A DNA stretch of 64,000 nt, from the NCBI RefSeq assembly GCF_902362185.1, contig NC_044499.1:46755815-46819814 (forward strand), written 5' to 3'. The notes below the pieces were generated by a model that searched no databases, was not told where the DNA came from, and saw only the letters and a list, made by a program, of their open reading frames with translations. This DNA comes from Chanos chanos (taxonomy: Eukaryota > Chordata > Actinopteri > Gonorynchiformes > Chanidae). Every line of letters begins with the position of its first letter. The stretch's first letter is position 1. Position numbers and translations under genes: made by a program. Shown piece after piece: positions 28,186 through 40,462 of this stretch.

Positions 28186-29978
28186 TTATTCTGCTGTATA
28201 ATTTCTTAATTAGTGTCACTGTGTTTCCCTGTCTGAGTGATTATCCTATCAGTGTGCAAACTCTTAGACTGGCTAAATGAAAGAACGCTGAAAATTAGGC
28301 TACCAGTTTTCTTACATCATTTGTAGTGTGGGGGCATAAATCATAAGTATGGACAAATTACTTCTATCAGTGCAAATTTTCCTTCCCATACTGCAAAAGA
28401 AGAGCAAGACAAAACTACTATCAATCAAAATGTTTATTTTTCTCCAGATATCGTTAGCAAGAACAGCTACCCTGAAATTTGCTAGGCAAAAGGTCATGTT
28501 ATCCTATGATGGGATCTCTATATTTACACGTTAAAAATATCTACCCATGTCCTGATGATGATGAATTAACTATACATATAATATTACATTAAATACATTA
28601 TTATATTTTCCAGTGGCAAAGTTTTACTGGCTTGAGCTCTCCAATCTCATCATGTCATCTACAACAGCGTAAATGTAATGTCAAACAGGGGTCAAAAACT
28701 CACATCAGGGGAGTTCTGTAGACAACTGAGTAAGCAAAAAGGAAAAGTAAATGTTTGTTTAAACATAATGGTGCATCATGGACAACTCTGCTCATCCATA
28801 TATTATGTAAGTAAGTAGATCAGCCTATTTTTTCCATTTCTGTTCCTGTTTCTGTGTCTGGGGGGTTAACACTTGACATGTCTGCGGCTGGCCATGTTGT
28901 TGAATATTTACCTCCTGTGTGGGAATCACTTGTCTGCACAGACCTCACATGCCCATTTCATTTTAATAGTAGTGTCCAAAGAACAGCGGCTTGTTCATCA
29001 ATGCCTCCCTTAATGGGTGTCAGCTTGAACAATGAAGAAGAGAATATAAAACATTTTTTGAGATTAAGAAATTAAATATGTTATGGTCACTACAACAAAA
29101 AAATTGCATTTATATTTATTCAATTAACAATCACTGTTATCCTAAGTGACTCACTACAGTGCATACAATTTAGAATATAAAAATCCAGTTTAGAATGTAA
29201 AAACTCTGCAAGGTTTAACTGAATTTAATACTTGTAAATGTTACCCTTGTTTATTTGTAATAAAACATTAAACATACGTTTAATGCTTTATTTATTTAAT
29301 GTCATAGAAATCAAAAGTTAATTAAAAATGGGAATGTATTTAGTACAGGGGACAAACTTCAATAAGTGGTCAAATATGAATATTTAAACTGTGATATGCC
29401 TTCATTTAAAAACTCATTTAAATCAAAACATAATTCAGAAGACCACTGCGATACATGACACATTTCAGCTGCACATTATATTTATACTGAGAGCACATGT
29501 ATATGTCAGTAAAGAGTGAAAGAGAGCACTTTAAAATAAGTAAACAATATTTTTTCAGTGTAAATAAGTGATCATTCAATTTCTAAGCAAAGAATCACTA
29601 ACAAAAATGTCACAATGTTTTAGACAATACTCTGACAAAAGCTTTTGTAAGCAATGGTGACAAGACATAAATTAGCTCAAATAGGAGATGTAACATAGAA
29701 TATTCCAACAAAACAAACTCTCTTGTATTGTCTCTGTGAATGATGACCATTGGGGTGAATGAGCCTACTTGCATCTGCTGGAACACACTGGAAACACATA
29801 TATGTTCTGGCTGAGTGTCAGAAACAGTTTAACACAAACAAAAAAAACAAACAATGTTTTTCCTCTTTATCAATGTAAATGAGTGTTCATTTGATTTGGT
29901 TATGATGAAAGATAACAATCACTTGGACAGTTGTCAGTTAACACTATTTACAACAAAAGATTATGTAAGGGAATTAAT

Positions 29979-30018
<40 letters not shown>

Positions 30019-30400
30019 AATCAAAGAATTTACATGTGCTAGGACATTTATTTATTTATTTATTTAGTTGCCTTAGCAAATTACTGGACACTATCTGGAT
30101 AATTATCAGATTAATTATTTTGCTAATTAATCAGGCAATGACAAATAATATAGAAGAAAATGTGCCTGGCTTAAAATAGTATTCATATAGATCCTTACCA
30201 GTAAAAGAATAAAATGACATTTTGTATCAAATAGTGATCAAATGGGCTGGAGTAGGTGAATTCTTCAATAACAAACATTCTGCTTGATTTTATTATTGTG
30301 ATGGTTGTTTTCATCCTGATGCTATGAGTCCAAACCAAAAATTCTGTTTTTAAAAGTGGACCACAGGACCATTGATGTGAAAATGACAAAAGCAGTTTGG
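28186..30400. other. Crystallin spacer 1-2, right part
   Basis: AT-rich DNA without a recognisable gene. From about 29540 it resembles the region before genes 6-9 (for example TCAATTTCTAAGCAA followed by ACAATGTTTTAGACAATACT). It therefore looks like the upstream half of the duplicated unit. Confidence 0.45.
29979..30020 (+). repeat. (GAAA)n microsatellite
   Basis: About ten GAAA units in tandem. A second simple run of TTTA units follows at about 30048-30066. Both lie about 500 bases before the gene 2 TATA box. Confidence 0.9.
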
Positions 30401-30409
30401 CTCTGAAAA

Positions 30410-30510
30410 AAGCCTCTATTCCAAGTTGCTTGGTCAGGATTTAACAACAATAGGGACCATGTATTCTTTGGGTTCGGTCCACTATAAAAGTAACGGTTCC
30501 AGCGGTCTGG
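30410..30510 (+). promoter_or_regulatory. Crystallin gene 2 core promoter
   Basis: Shared promoter block with the AAAGCCTCT, TTGCTTGGTCAGG and GTATTCTTTGG elements. TATAAAAG is at 30483-30490, 77 bases before the start codon. Confidence 0.75.
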
Positions 30511-30566
30511 ATGTCAGTGCATTCACAGCATCTCTCTCTAGACCAGCAAACATCACAACCAGCACC

Positions 30567-31379
30567 ATGGGAAAGGTGAGCGATGATAATCCTCTACTTC
30601 TCAATGTCAAAATTTTACAGTAATCCCATGTAAAGTTCTGATGGCTGTTGCTGTTTGTCTAGGTGTTTTGCTTTCTAATAACTGCACAGTGATGACAAAA
30701 CAAACTTAATTAATAACTTTCAATGTATTTCTAGATCATCTTTTACGAGGACAGGAACTTTCAGGGTCGCTCCTATGAGTGCATGAGCGACTGTGCTGAT
30801 ATGTTCTCCTACCTGAGCCGCTGCCACTCCTGCAGGGTGGAGAGCGGCTGCTTCATGGTTTACGACCGTCCAAACTACATGGGAAACCAGTACTTCATGA
30901 GGAGGGGCGAGTATGCCGATTATATGAGTATGTTTGGATGGAATAACTGCATCAGGTCCTGGCGCATGATCCCCATGGTAAGCTCAACAGGGTAATTTGG
31001 TTATTCTTTATCGAAAAGATGCTGCCAGTTGTGGGTCTACAAAGTAAATAATAAAAAAAATGCCACTGTTAATACGCCATGTACCTTTGCTCCTCAACAG
31101 CATCGAGGATCCTACAGAATGAGGATCTACGAGAGAGAGAATTTCGGAGGTCACATGCATGAGTGCATGGATGACTGTGACTCATTCATGGACCGCTACC
31201 ACATGTCCCATTGTATGTCCTGCCACGTTATGGATGGCCACTGGCTCATGTATGAGCACCCCCACTACAGAGGCAGGATGATGTACTTTGGACCTGGAGA
31301 GTACAGGAGCTTCAGTAACATGGGATATGGCAACATGAGATTCATGAGCATGAGGCGTATCATGGATTCCTTTTACTAA
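30567..31379 (+). CDS. crygm2d: Gamma-M crystallin, gene 2 of the array
   Basis: Exons are 30567-30575 (MGK), 30735-30977 and 31101-31379, giving 176 residues. It belongs with genes 1, 3 and 4 (EDRNFQG, ECMSDC, MDSFY end). It has a third Trp because the residues before IPM read RSWRM rather than RSSRM. Exon 2 shows [11 protein letters not shown] where gene 1 has [11 protein letters not shown]. Exon 3 begins with His. Like gene 1 it has a single start ATG in a strong context (GCACCATGGG). The promoter-to-exon-1 region reads TCAGTGCATTCACAGC, between the two promoter types seen later in the array. AATAAA is at 31425-31430. An open frame runs from intron 2 into exon 3, but the acceptor CAACAG at 31095-31100 is intact. 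Confidence 0.95.
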
Positions 31380-31439
31380 ATAATTAAATCGTCATCTTTT
31401 GATGACCACCGCATTCTGCTTCTCAATAAAGTCTGTTAC

Positions 31440-34400
31440 TAAATTGTACCTGAGAGTTGGGTAGTTTATGTCTGTTTAGGCTAATTGTGTGGTTTGTGTA
31501 TGCTCAGGTTATGTCTGCTCCTGAATGTTCAATCACTATATATCATAACTGAGGCTCATACAATGTGTTAGCCTCTGCTGTGATATTTATGTAGACCTTT
31601 CGCAAAAGACTGTGATCAAGCGAAGACATCACACCAAAACTCATAACTTGATTAAATTCACACACCAATCACATATGTGATTTTTTTTAAAGTTGTCCGT
31701 CAGTAGAACAATGACAATTTTTTTTTGAGGACAATGTTCTTGCTCTGACATCAGAAATGAAAAACCCTTACATTGCAGTTTAAAGAATAGTTAAGTTTAG
31801 GATCATTCCAAATCTTTCGTATTTGCAGAATAGAACCATACACAAAGTACTGTGCTGTTGTCCTTGGTTGTTTATACTAATTAGAGCATTACATGCATGC
31901 TGTCATTACTAGAATCTGAGACAAGATGAGGATCCACTAGTGTTTTTAGGATCACTTGTGCTCAGATTCCAAAGGCCTTACAGAGGCACACTGATCAAGA
32001 ATATGAAAATAACAAAATGCATAATAGAAGTTGATATAGGTTCACATAGGTCAAAATCATATAGCTTCTGAATTAGGCAAAAACTGCACTATGATTGTAG
32101 CAGAATTATGAAAAGTTCTGTTATGCTGACTGCATACTGATTAGTGAAACCCCAGTCATATTAACAGTGAGATCAACTTAAAGCTATCAAAAAAAGGTCC
32201 TCTTTAACATTTGACCTAATAATTTTCTTGAGCTGCATACAGGAACACTTCCATCATATTGGAATCTAAATTGACCAAATATTGGAACAAGCAAAATATT
32301 TTACAAGTGGAAAACCAATTCTGCAAAACCTTTCTCTGATTGAACTGTCGAACTACTTGAAGGTTTATAACAACAAAATAAATAATGAAGTCACATTACC
32401 AGGTCAATTACCTTAACAATTAAAGCCAAATTTGTGTATATGTCTCAGAATGTATTCACCATTTCAGTTGGAGCCCTTTTTATATTTGTGATTAAGCATA
32501 TTTATTTGGATGGTTCAACACAAATTCCAAGCAAAATAATTGAGAAAGTTAGGGCAAGTTTGCAAACAACTCAGAGAACAACATATTTATAACCTCTAAA
32601 TGCATAGCTTTAATAGTTGTAACCATAAAATCCACACCATGAGACTGACAACACATACCATCAGCCTGACAGAGATGTCAATAAGGACACCTTGAAGGAA
32701 ACGTTAGCAACTAAATGTCATAACGCTGAACATCATGTTATTCAGACATCATAATTTTACACCAAATACGTTTTGCTTCACTCCTAACCGGTTATTTAGT
32801 GATTGAATTGCTTCTCTTTACCATGTATTTCAATTTCATTGGCTGGCTGAGAGGCTCAAAGAGACAGCTTGTGAAGGGAAATGAAACATTGTCCACAAGA
32901 GGGGTATAGTGTGCAGCATAATATAACAAAAGTATAAAACCCCACATTCAGTGCCATGTCTTATTAGCTTATCAGCATTGCTTAAAAAGCAGGATGCTGA
33001 AGTTCCCGTATAACAATTTATATATTTACACACTTGTTCACACATGTCTGAGGGGTTTCCTTCTGCACGTGTTGGCACAGATCTGGATTTTCTAAGTGAT
33101 TAGGAATTTGAACCTTTATTCAAAATGGTTGGCTGTCCAGGTTAGTATAACTGTAAATATAGGAGAGAAGTCTTAGAGTGGTGATGAACCCAAGGAGTAT
33201 TTCCGAAAGTGACATGAAGAATATATCAAATTTTGACTTTTACCTCGTTCATTGTCAACACATCATTTACTGACTCCACTGCAGAATAAAGACAGTGATA
33301 CAGGTTTACTTTTATTGACTTTGCAATACTGTTCATATAAATTCAAAAATCTAAAGGCAGCTTAATTTTTTATTTATTTATTTATTTTTTCATTTTTGAT
33401 GCCATTTTATGGCGCTAAAGGAATGTTATTTCCTAGCTGTCTCTTTTGCTCATCCAGCTCCCCACTCTGTCATAACTCTCTTTTACAACTGAGCAGCAGA
33501 TTAACTTCAACTGTGTCAGTTGGTTGAAAATTAACAAGGACAAAAAAAAAAAAAATCTTAACCTATGTCTCTATGTCACATTTAAAAGGATATAATAAGG
33601 ATGTGTATAATATTTGCATTTGAAAACATGCAAATTTTGATTTCAGACACACTCACCACAGTGCACAGTTCTGAAGCAACTTCATACAGCATAAATATGT
33701 TCCTAGTTTTCTTAATAACGTAAAGCCTGATGAGTATTTTATAGTGAAGAAACTTTCTGAACCAGCATCTGGACTTTAAAGAACACGGGGCTGATACAGC
33801 TGTATATGTTCTGTATTAACTGTTTTTAGGCAGTAATGGCAGGGTTCGAATTATGGGGTGGGTTCAGGGGGTCTAACCCTGCTAATTAAGACTTGGACCC
33901 CCCCCCCCCAAAAGTGGTAAAAACAACGATTTGGGGGAATCGAAACATTTATATATCCTATGCTATATAGCCCTGGAGAGAAAGTTGACACCAATTGTGC
34001 CAACTGACATTGCATAATTCGCACTCTGAGTAATGGGATAAAGAATTAGAGGTAAGAAAAAATGGAATTCTAACTTTGTTTCCAGGTAGATGTTTTATGC
34101 ATGAAAATGTATGCGAAATATTTAAAGAAAACTGCCTGAACAAATGAATGAATACCAGCTTTTATCAATAAATCATCTTGCATCAGTTTCTGCATTAAGA
34201 ACCCTAACCACACCATGAAAAGTAGGAAAGCTACTGTTACATGTTCTGCCTGGAGGTTAGGCTATCAGTGTCCTTCACCATAAGCATACTGTTTGGACAC
34301 ACTTTCCCTGTTAACTCACAAGCCATTTTCTTCACCGAAATAGCAAAATGTGTCATTAAACATGAGCGAGCAATGCCAACCTTCATTTGCCAAAAGGGTA

Positions 34401-34546
34401 CCTTAGGTGTCAGACAGGTTACCATCTACCATTATAAATTCAAATAATTGTAACATCTGTGAAAAGTTCCACCAGTTTGTATATTCTGTACAAGAGTAAT
34501 ATGACTACAACACCAACTACACATGGCCAATCTTTAATGTCAACAC
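31440..34546. other. Crystallin spacer 2-3, left part
   Basis: AT-rich, decayed duplicated DNA. A TTTA run is at about 33369-33388, a poly-A run at about 33541-33554 and a poly-C run at about 33897-33909. The stretch at 33834-33960 around the poly-C looks like a repeat fragment, but I cannot name it. No gene is seen. Confidence 0.45.
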
Positions 34547-34549
34547 TTA

Positions 34550-35221
34550 GGCTAGGTTCACACTGTCAATCCAAATCCAATTTTTTGCATATTCGATCAG
34601 AATCTGACCTTCCTGAATGACCGTTTGCATTATATATTGCAAGTGATCAGATCCGATCCAAGTATCTGGGTGGCTATCCTCATTTTCGGTCTTATCCACA
34701 TTGGTTGCTATAGTAATAAGTAGTTGATATAAACAAACTAAAGTGGAGGGTGATGAAATGGGCTTGCTTATTTACAACATGGCAATGTGGAGCGGCGGCA
34801 CAAGTTTTATCAAAAATAATGAGACAGCATCAGAGACGGAGGAGGCTTGCTGCCTTGTTTTGTGCAGCCGTCACCTCCGGTATCACTGTCCAGCGATCTA
34901 CAACCGCTCATCAATGGCTTCCTCCGCCACCAAACTAGCATGTTTCCTGTACGTGTGATGTACATGTGAACTTTACATGGTGTTAAAAATCACAAACATA
35001 AAAAGAAAATACCTTAGATCCGATCAGAGCAGTCAGACCTAAATGGATTTGCAAAAATGCGATTTAAATCGGTTTTCAAAGCACATACAAATGTGGTTTG
35101 AAACGTATTTGTAACAATTGGATCTCATGTGAGTTTTGGCTGTTCAGACTCGCTACATATGATCGGATTCCAATCGGATATGCACATAAATCGGATTTGG
35201 ACCGACAGTGTGAACATAGCC
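34550..35221. mobile_element. PIF/Harbinger-type MITE
   Basis: This is a 672-base non-autonomous DNA transposon. Its left end GGCTAGGTTCACACTGTC is matched by the inverted right end GGCTATGTTCACACTGTC, with one mismatch in 18, and the match extends further inward. A TTA trinucleotide flanks both sides (34547-34549 and 35222-35224), the target duplication expected of PIF/Harbinger. The short open frame at 34743-34958 is internal to the element and resembles nothing I know. The clear ends suggest moderate age. Confidence 0.85.
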
Positions 35222-35234
35222 TTAGACTATAAAG

Positions 35235-35427
35235 CGGTGATTCTCAATCCATTCCATGTGAACCTCGTGTCCTGCACATTTTTGTTTCAGCCCAGTACTA
35301 GCACACCTGATTCCACTGATCAACCAATCACCAAAGCCTTGACAAGCCCAATCAGCTGTGATACTGAAGTGTCATCACAAAGTTATGCAGTGCAGAAGGT
35401 CCACAAGGAGTGGATTGAGAGCCACTG
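35235..35427. mobile_element. hAT-type MITE
   Basis: This is a 193-base element with inverted ends CGGTGATTCTCAATCCA and CAGTGGCTCTCAATCCA, close to the CAGTGGTTCTCAA end known from many hAT elements. The 8-base flanks CTATAAAG (35227-35234) and CTTCAAAG (35428-35435) match at six positions, as expected for an aged hAT target duplication. It starts only 13 bases after the PIF/Harbinger MITE. Confidence 0.75.
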
Positions 35428-35435
35428 CTTCAAAG

Positions 35436-37640
35436 CAAGAAAACCTCAATGCCTGTAAGCAGAAGCTGCTTAAGGGGAACCTAAAGAGAGCCCTGAATGA
35501 GCTGGAGCGTGGAAAGATATTTATCTCTCTTCTCCGGAAGGAGTAATGCGAAGCTTTGTCACTGAGCTGCTGTGGTAGGATGGTCAGTGGTAGGTGTTTG
35601 GAGTGTTTCATTATCTCAGCCATTATCTCATATTTAACTGAATATAATTAAATATGGCCCAGATCCGGCCTAGATCCATAAGTCGCGTTCACATCTCATC
35701 CAAATGTAGCACAGACTCTTTTCTCTTTCGGACTGACATTGTCTCTGTCTCTGTCCCACACTCCAATATCAACACTTTCATTTTTACCAGTCACCCATCT
35801 TCATTTCTCTTGGATAAATAGCACACTAGGTCAATTAACCTAATAAAACTGAAGTCAATTGAGCTGAAGTCATCAACAGTGACTGTACCGATTATGTTTC
35901 AGTTGTATTTCATTGTTATTGTTGACAGTGCACCAGCTAAGGACTCTGAACAAGTGAATTAATTAGACTTATTCCTATTTTATGTTACTATAGAAATTAC
36001 TATTGCAGATTGTTCCTTCTGTTTATTGTTAAAACCACAACTCTAGCTACCCTGAATTGACCAGTTAAACAGTCTTGTGGAAATATTATCTCTCTCTCTG
36101 TGTACTTCTACTGCCATCTATTCACTTACTTACCCGGAATAATTCAAGAGGCCGAGCCCCTAGTACAATATCTACGTACAAACATATCATTAAAACTGTT
36201 TCACATAATTATTCAAGTTTTGGAATAGTAAATATTTCAACGAATAAGAGGAGACTGAATAACAACAAAAGTTATTGAATGTTTCATGACATTTTCACCC
36301 CATGAAAAGGTGCTGAGAATGCAAGCTGTTTCTTATGTGTGTGCAAAGTAAAATTTATTACATTTAACATATTGATCTTAAATCGCTTGATATTGACTTT
36401 ACCGCTGCATGAAGTTCAGTAATAAAAACTTATTTGTGCTTTCATTCATTGTTCAACAGAACTGTGCAAACAACACCACCTACATCATCATGCCTCCCAA
36501 CTTTATCTGTGAGCATGAGAATGAGCGTGATTTTTGAGAACAATATTTTTAGGAACAAAGAAGTCAGAATAGGTCAGGATTTGTAAAACGATATGATTAC
36601 AGGGAAAGAGACGAGAATTACAAGTGTATTAATTTATTTAAAGCGTAAATAATTCAGCGTAAGTACAAACAATTTAAAATATAAAATTTCACATAAAACT
36701 TCTGATGATGTCTCTTGAGGTCTAAATGTGTCTTAAGCTATAGAATAGCATGTTTATTTCTAATAAAAGCTCAAACACACTGCAAGTGGCACAACATGAA
36801 TTTTCAAAACTGTAACATGATTACTTGTGGTGCATTATTTCAAAAAGCACAGCCTCATAGCCATTCACCACAGTACTTGAGAAATAGCAACTGTATGATA
36901 TAGGAAACATGTTCCCAAATCCCTGATAAAATACATGAAAATAATAGAAAATTTGAGTTTAGTCATTTCTTTAGGGGCGTTGATATGCTATGATTGAGAT
37001 GTGCTTTATTTTATCACATCTTCTCATGTAACAATCTGTTTAAAAATTCAAGTACTATTTCTGTCAAGGATTGGGGTGGTGATAGAAAAGATTCAAAATC
37101 AAAACACTTTCTACCAGTTGTTAAGTTCGAGCACAAGTTTGTATTGGTTATGAACATCGCCATTGCCTTGGGTGTACTACCTTCTTGGACTGTCAAAGTG
37201 AAAGAACAGAGAATGAACATACTTGGTTCAAAACAAGTGTACAATGCTTTTTCTATGCAAATTTGTTATAATCCCATTCATTGGCCAAACATCATTGAAA
37301 CAAGTATAACAGTAATAATATTTGGACACCATTTTCAAGTGCCTTTATCAAGACTTTACTAAGCAACTGAAATAAAAAAACCCCCAAAAAAACGGAAGCT
37401 GATTTTTTAAAGAACGATTTACTACTTTGCCAAATCTTGAGGATTATTAAACTAGAGTACATGAGCTTGTAATATTATACTGGTCTCTTTGTTTCTACCA
37501 TAATAAGGAAGTATCCAGGTTTTTCCTGTTGGTATTCCTGTTTTCTTCATCATGCTGTGAGCTGAAACCAAAAAATTCCGTTTTTAAAAGTCTTCCATAG
37601 AACCATTGCAATGAAAATGACAAAAGCTGTTCAACTCTAA
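35436..37640. other. Crystallin spacer 2-3, right part
   Basis: AT-rich DNA without a recognised gene. The open frame at 36994-37362 has no family resemblance and simple amino-acid composition; I take it as chance. A related stretch recurs before gene 4 (near 40720-40960), which supports a duplicated non-coding origin. Confidence 0.45.
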
Positions 37641-37745
37641 AAAAGCCTCTGTTCTAGGTTGCTTGGTCAGGAATTGACAACAATGACAACTACGTATTCT
37701 TTGAGTCTGGTCCACTATAAAAGTAAGGGTTTCAGCAGCCAAAGG
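37641..37745 (+). promoter_or_regulatory. Crystallin gene 3 core promoter
   Basis: Shared block with TTGCTTGGTCAGGAATTGAC, then GTATTCTTTGAGTC and TATAAAAG at 37716-37723. The downstream leader is the CCAAAGGTCAGTGTGTTCAC type. This block is nearly identical to those of genes 8 and 9. Confidence 0.8.
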
Positions 37746-37792
37746 TCAGTGTGTTCACAGCATCTCTAACCAGAGGAGCAAACATCACAACC

Positions 37793-38576
37793 ATGACCAT
37801 GGGAAAGGTGAGCTCTGTGATATCATCCACTTCTCTGTGTCAAAAAGGATGAAATATATTTACAATTCAAATGGATATTTTTGATTAAGTTTGGATAGTT
37901 TCTACAAAATAAAAAACTGATGACGTTCAATGTATTTCCAGATTATCTTTTACGAGGAGAGGAACTTTCAGGGTCGCTCCTATGAGTGCATGAGCGACTG
38001 TGCTGACATGCACTCCTACATGAGCCGTTGCCACTCATGTAGGGTGGAGAGCGGCTGCTTCATGGTTTATGACCGTCCAAACTACATGGGAAACCAGTAC
38101 TTCATGAGGAGGGGCGAGTATGCTGACTACATGAATATGTTTGGATGGAATAACTGCATCAGGTCCTCGCGCATGATCCCCATGGTAAGCTCAACAGGGT
38201 AATTTGATCATGCTTTATGAAAAACAACTTTCAAGTTGTGGGTCTACAATAATAAAATGTGAATATTAATGCCATTTGTATATTTGTTCCCTGACAGCAC
38301 CGAGGATCCTACAGAATGAGGATCTATGAGAGAGAGAACTTTGGAGGTCACATGCATGAGTGCATGGATGATTGTGAGTCATTCATGGACCGCTACCACA
38401 TGTCCCATTGCATGTCCTGCCACATTATGGATGGCCACTGGCTCATGTATGAGCACCCCCACTACAGAGGCAGGATGATGTACTTCGGACCTGGCGAGTA
38501 CAGGAACTTCAGCAGCATGGGATATGGCAACATGAGATTCATGAGCATGAGGCGTATCATGGATTCCTTTTACTAA
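37793..38576 (+). CDS. crygm2d: Gamma-M crystallin, gene 3 of the array
   Basis: Exons are 37793-37807 (MTMGK), 37942-38184 and 38298-38576, giving 178 residues. Two in-frame ATGs are six bases apart. Both have A at -3, and only the second has G at +4, so initiation at MGK is also possible. The protein starts exon 2 with [11 protein letters not shown] and has two Trp, about 27 Met and ten Cys. Exon 3 begins with His. It reads SCHIMDGHW where all the others have SCHVMDGHW. Introns 1 and 2 closely match gene 4, so genes 3 and 4 are a recent pair. AATAAA is at 38632-38637, 17 bases after a TGATGATCATC near-palindrome. Confidence 0.95.
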
Positions 38577-38649
38577 ATAATTAATTTAGTAGAATAAATG
38601 TTGATCTTTTGATGATCATCTTCAGATTTTTAATAAAGTCTGTTACTCA

Positions 38650-40284
38650 ATTTTACTTGAGAGTTGTGTGGTTTCTTATCTGCTAAGATTTTATTTTTTC
38701 TGTTTGTTCCTAAATGTTCCATTCAACAGCTTCTACACCACTAGAATAAGCCAGGAATGATCCTATTTTAGCATCTATTATGAAATTCATGTGCATTTTT
38801 AAAGAATGGTAAGCCAAGTATTTCAAAAACTATTTCAACTCAGTTAAATTACCATCAGTTAAATCACAAAACAATCATGTACATATCTAAAATTATTTTT
38901 TTGGATCAATCTTAATATAGGGCTTTTCCTCTCTCCAGAGCAAAAATGGTGTAAGAGTGAACATCCTATCATGTACTCTTGCTGATGTTGTGGAACTGAA
39001 GTAAAAAAAAAATCCCCCTCTGATTTTACTCTTAAATTGTATGGCTAATAAATGTGACGTTTAGTGATATATCATTCAGCTGCTAACATTCTTGTAAAGG
39101 CGTCCTCATTGAACCCTTGGCTCATATATCAAATCAGTCCGGTAGCATTTGTTGTTAGTGCCATGAAGTGGATTTCATGGTTGCAGTTTTTAAGTGTGCA
39201 CTTTTGGAATTATAATGAGTTTGCTTGTTGAATTTCAATCAATAAAACATATCTCTCATGGAAAACACTGTGGCAAAATTTCTCAAAGTTGTTTATAAAA
39301 TTGTCCAAATCTGTTCTTTTATTGCTTGTAAGACTGTGCCTAATTATATAGTAAGCTTAGAATAAAGTTAAATATGTGGACTGTTGTGCCCATTGCAACC
39401 GGAACAGTGAACACATTTTAAGGAAAATACTAAGATCTGCAGTTTTATTGAACTGGTAGACTCCTTGATTTGTGTGATTTGACTTCCTGTTTTATTGTTT
39501 TTAATCTGCAAGTAGTCTAACTGCTCTTACAGAAAGAGGTGTTGCAACTGGAGTAGTTTGCCACAGGGAAAACAGAATATTTGTATACTTCCACTTCTCA
39601 AGGATAATATATGCTGCTCCAGGCAGCATGTATTCACACAAACATATAAAAAAAAAGATGAGATCAAATGTTGAAGAGGACCTCTCTGGTGATTTCACTG
39701 CTTGAAGTTTTTAATATTGTTATTTTTTTCATTAGAGTTCCACTAAAACAGTAGGAAAGCTATATAACAACAGCTGTAACATTTCTGTTAGAATCGGATT
39801 TCATTATTTATGTACTTGAGACCCTACCTTTATAGTGTTTTTTTGTCAATCCTCCATTCCTGTTCAGTGTGGCTTTGTAAGGAAAGGCTTTTTGAATTTG
39901 AGAAATAATATTCCTCAAAAATACTGTGGATCCTTGTCTTTTTTGTTCAGATGCTTCATGTGGCAGTATGTATGCAGTTTTGTAATTCAAAACGTTGAAT
40001 GACCAAGGACTATTCTCATAACAGAGAATTAGAGTGTTTGACTTCCTTCACCTCTAACACTGGAACAGCAAATGTCTTCAGATGCTCAACGAGTATAGCT
40101 CTTTACAAAAATTATTTCAATCATCTCCTCTCTTATTTTAATGGCATAGATGTACACAGTCTAAATGCTAATGAGGAAAATAATTGAATTTAACTTTAAT
40201 GGTATGAAAGCTGCTAAATGGGGGTAGACAAATATAGTGTAATGCATAACTGACATCAAACAGAAAACTCCCAAGTAAAACTGA
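38650..40284. other. Crystallin spacer 3-4, left part
   Basis: AT-rich spacer. The first 300 bases match the 3' flank of gene 4 (ATCAGTTAAATCACAA and following). No gene is recognised. Confidence 0.5.
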
Positions 40285-40462
40285 GTAGTAGACTTTATTG
40301 ACATCTGATGATGATCATCAAGAGATCAACATTTGTATCACTACATTGATAATTTAGAAAAAGGAGTCCATGGTACGTCTCATACTGATGAATCTCATGT
40401 TGCCATATTCCATGTTGCTGAAGCTCCTGTACTCACCAGGTCCAAAGTATCACATCCTGCCC
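40285..40462 (-). pseudogene. Inverted fragment of a gamma-M crystallin exon 3
   Basis: Read on the minus strand, this is the last third of a crystallin exon 3 ([24 protein letters not shown]) plus its 3' UTR with the TTGATGATCATCATCAG motif and AATAAAGTC. It matches gene 4 best in the UTR. The Trp codon expected before YFGPGEY reads TGA, so the copy is dead, and the first two-thirds of the exon and all upstream exons are absent. It is the only crystallin piece in this window on the minus strand. It lies about 1.1 kb before the gene 4 promoter. Confidence 0.85.

Noticed and set aside
34743-34958. 71-codon frame inside the PIF/Harbinger MITE
   Set aside because: No transposase motif and no known family. 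MITEs of this type are non-coding.
36994-37362. 122-codon plus-strand frame before gene 3
   Set aside because: No family resemblance, and related DNA before gene 4 does not keep the frame.
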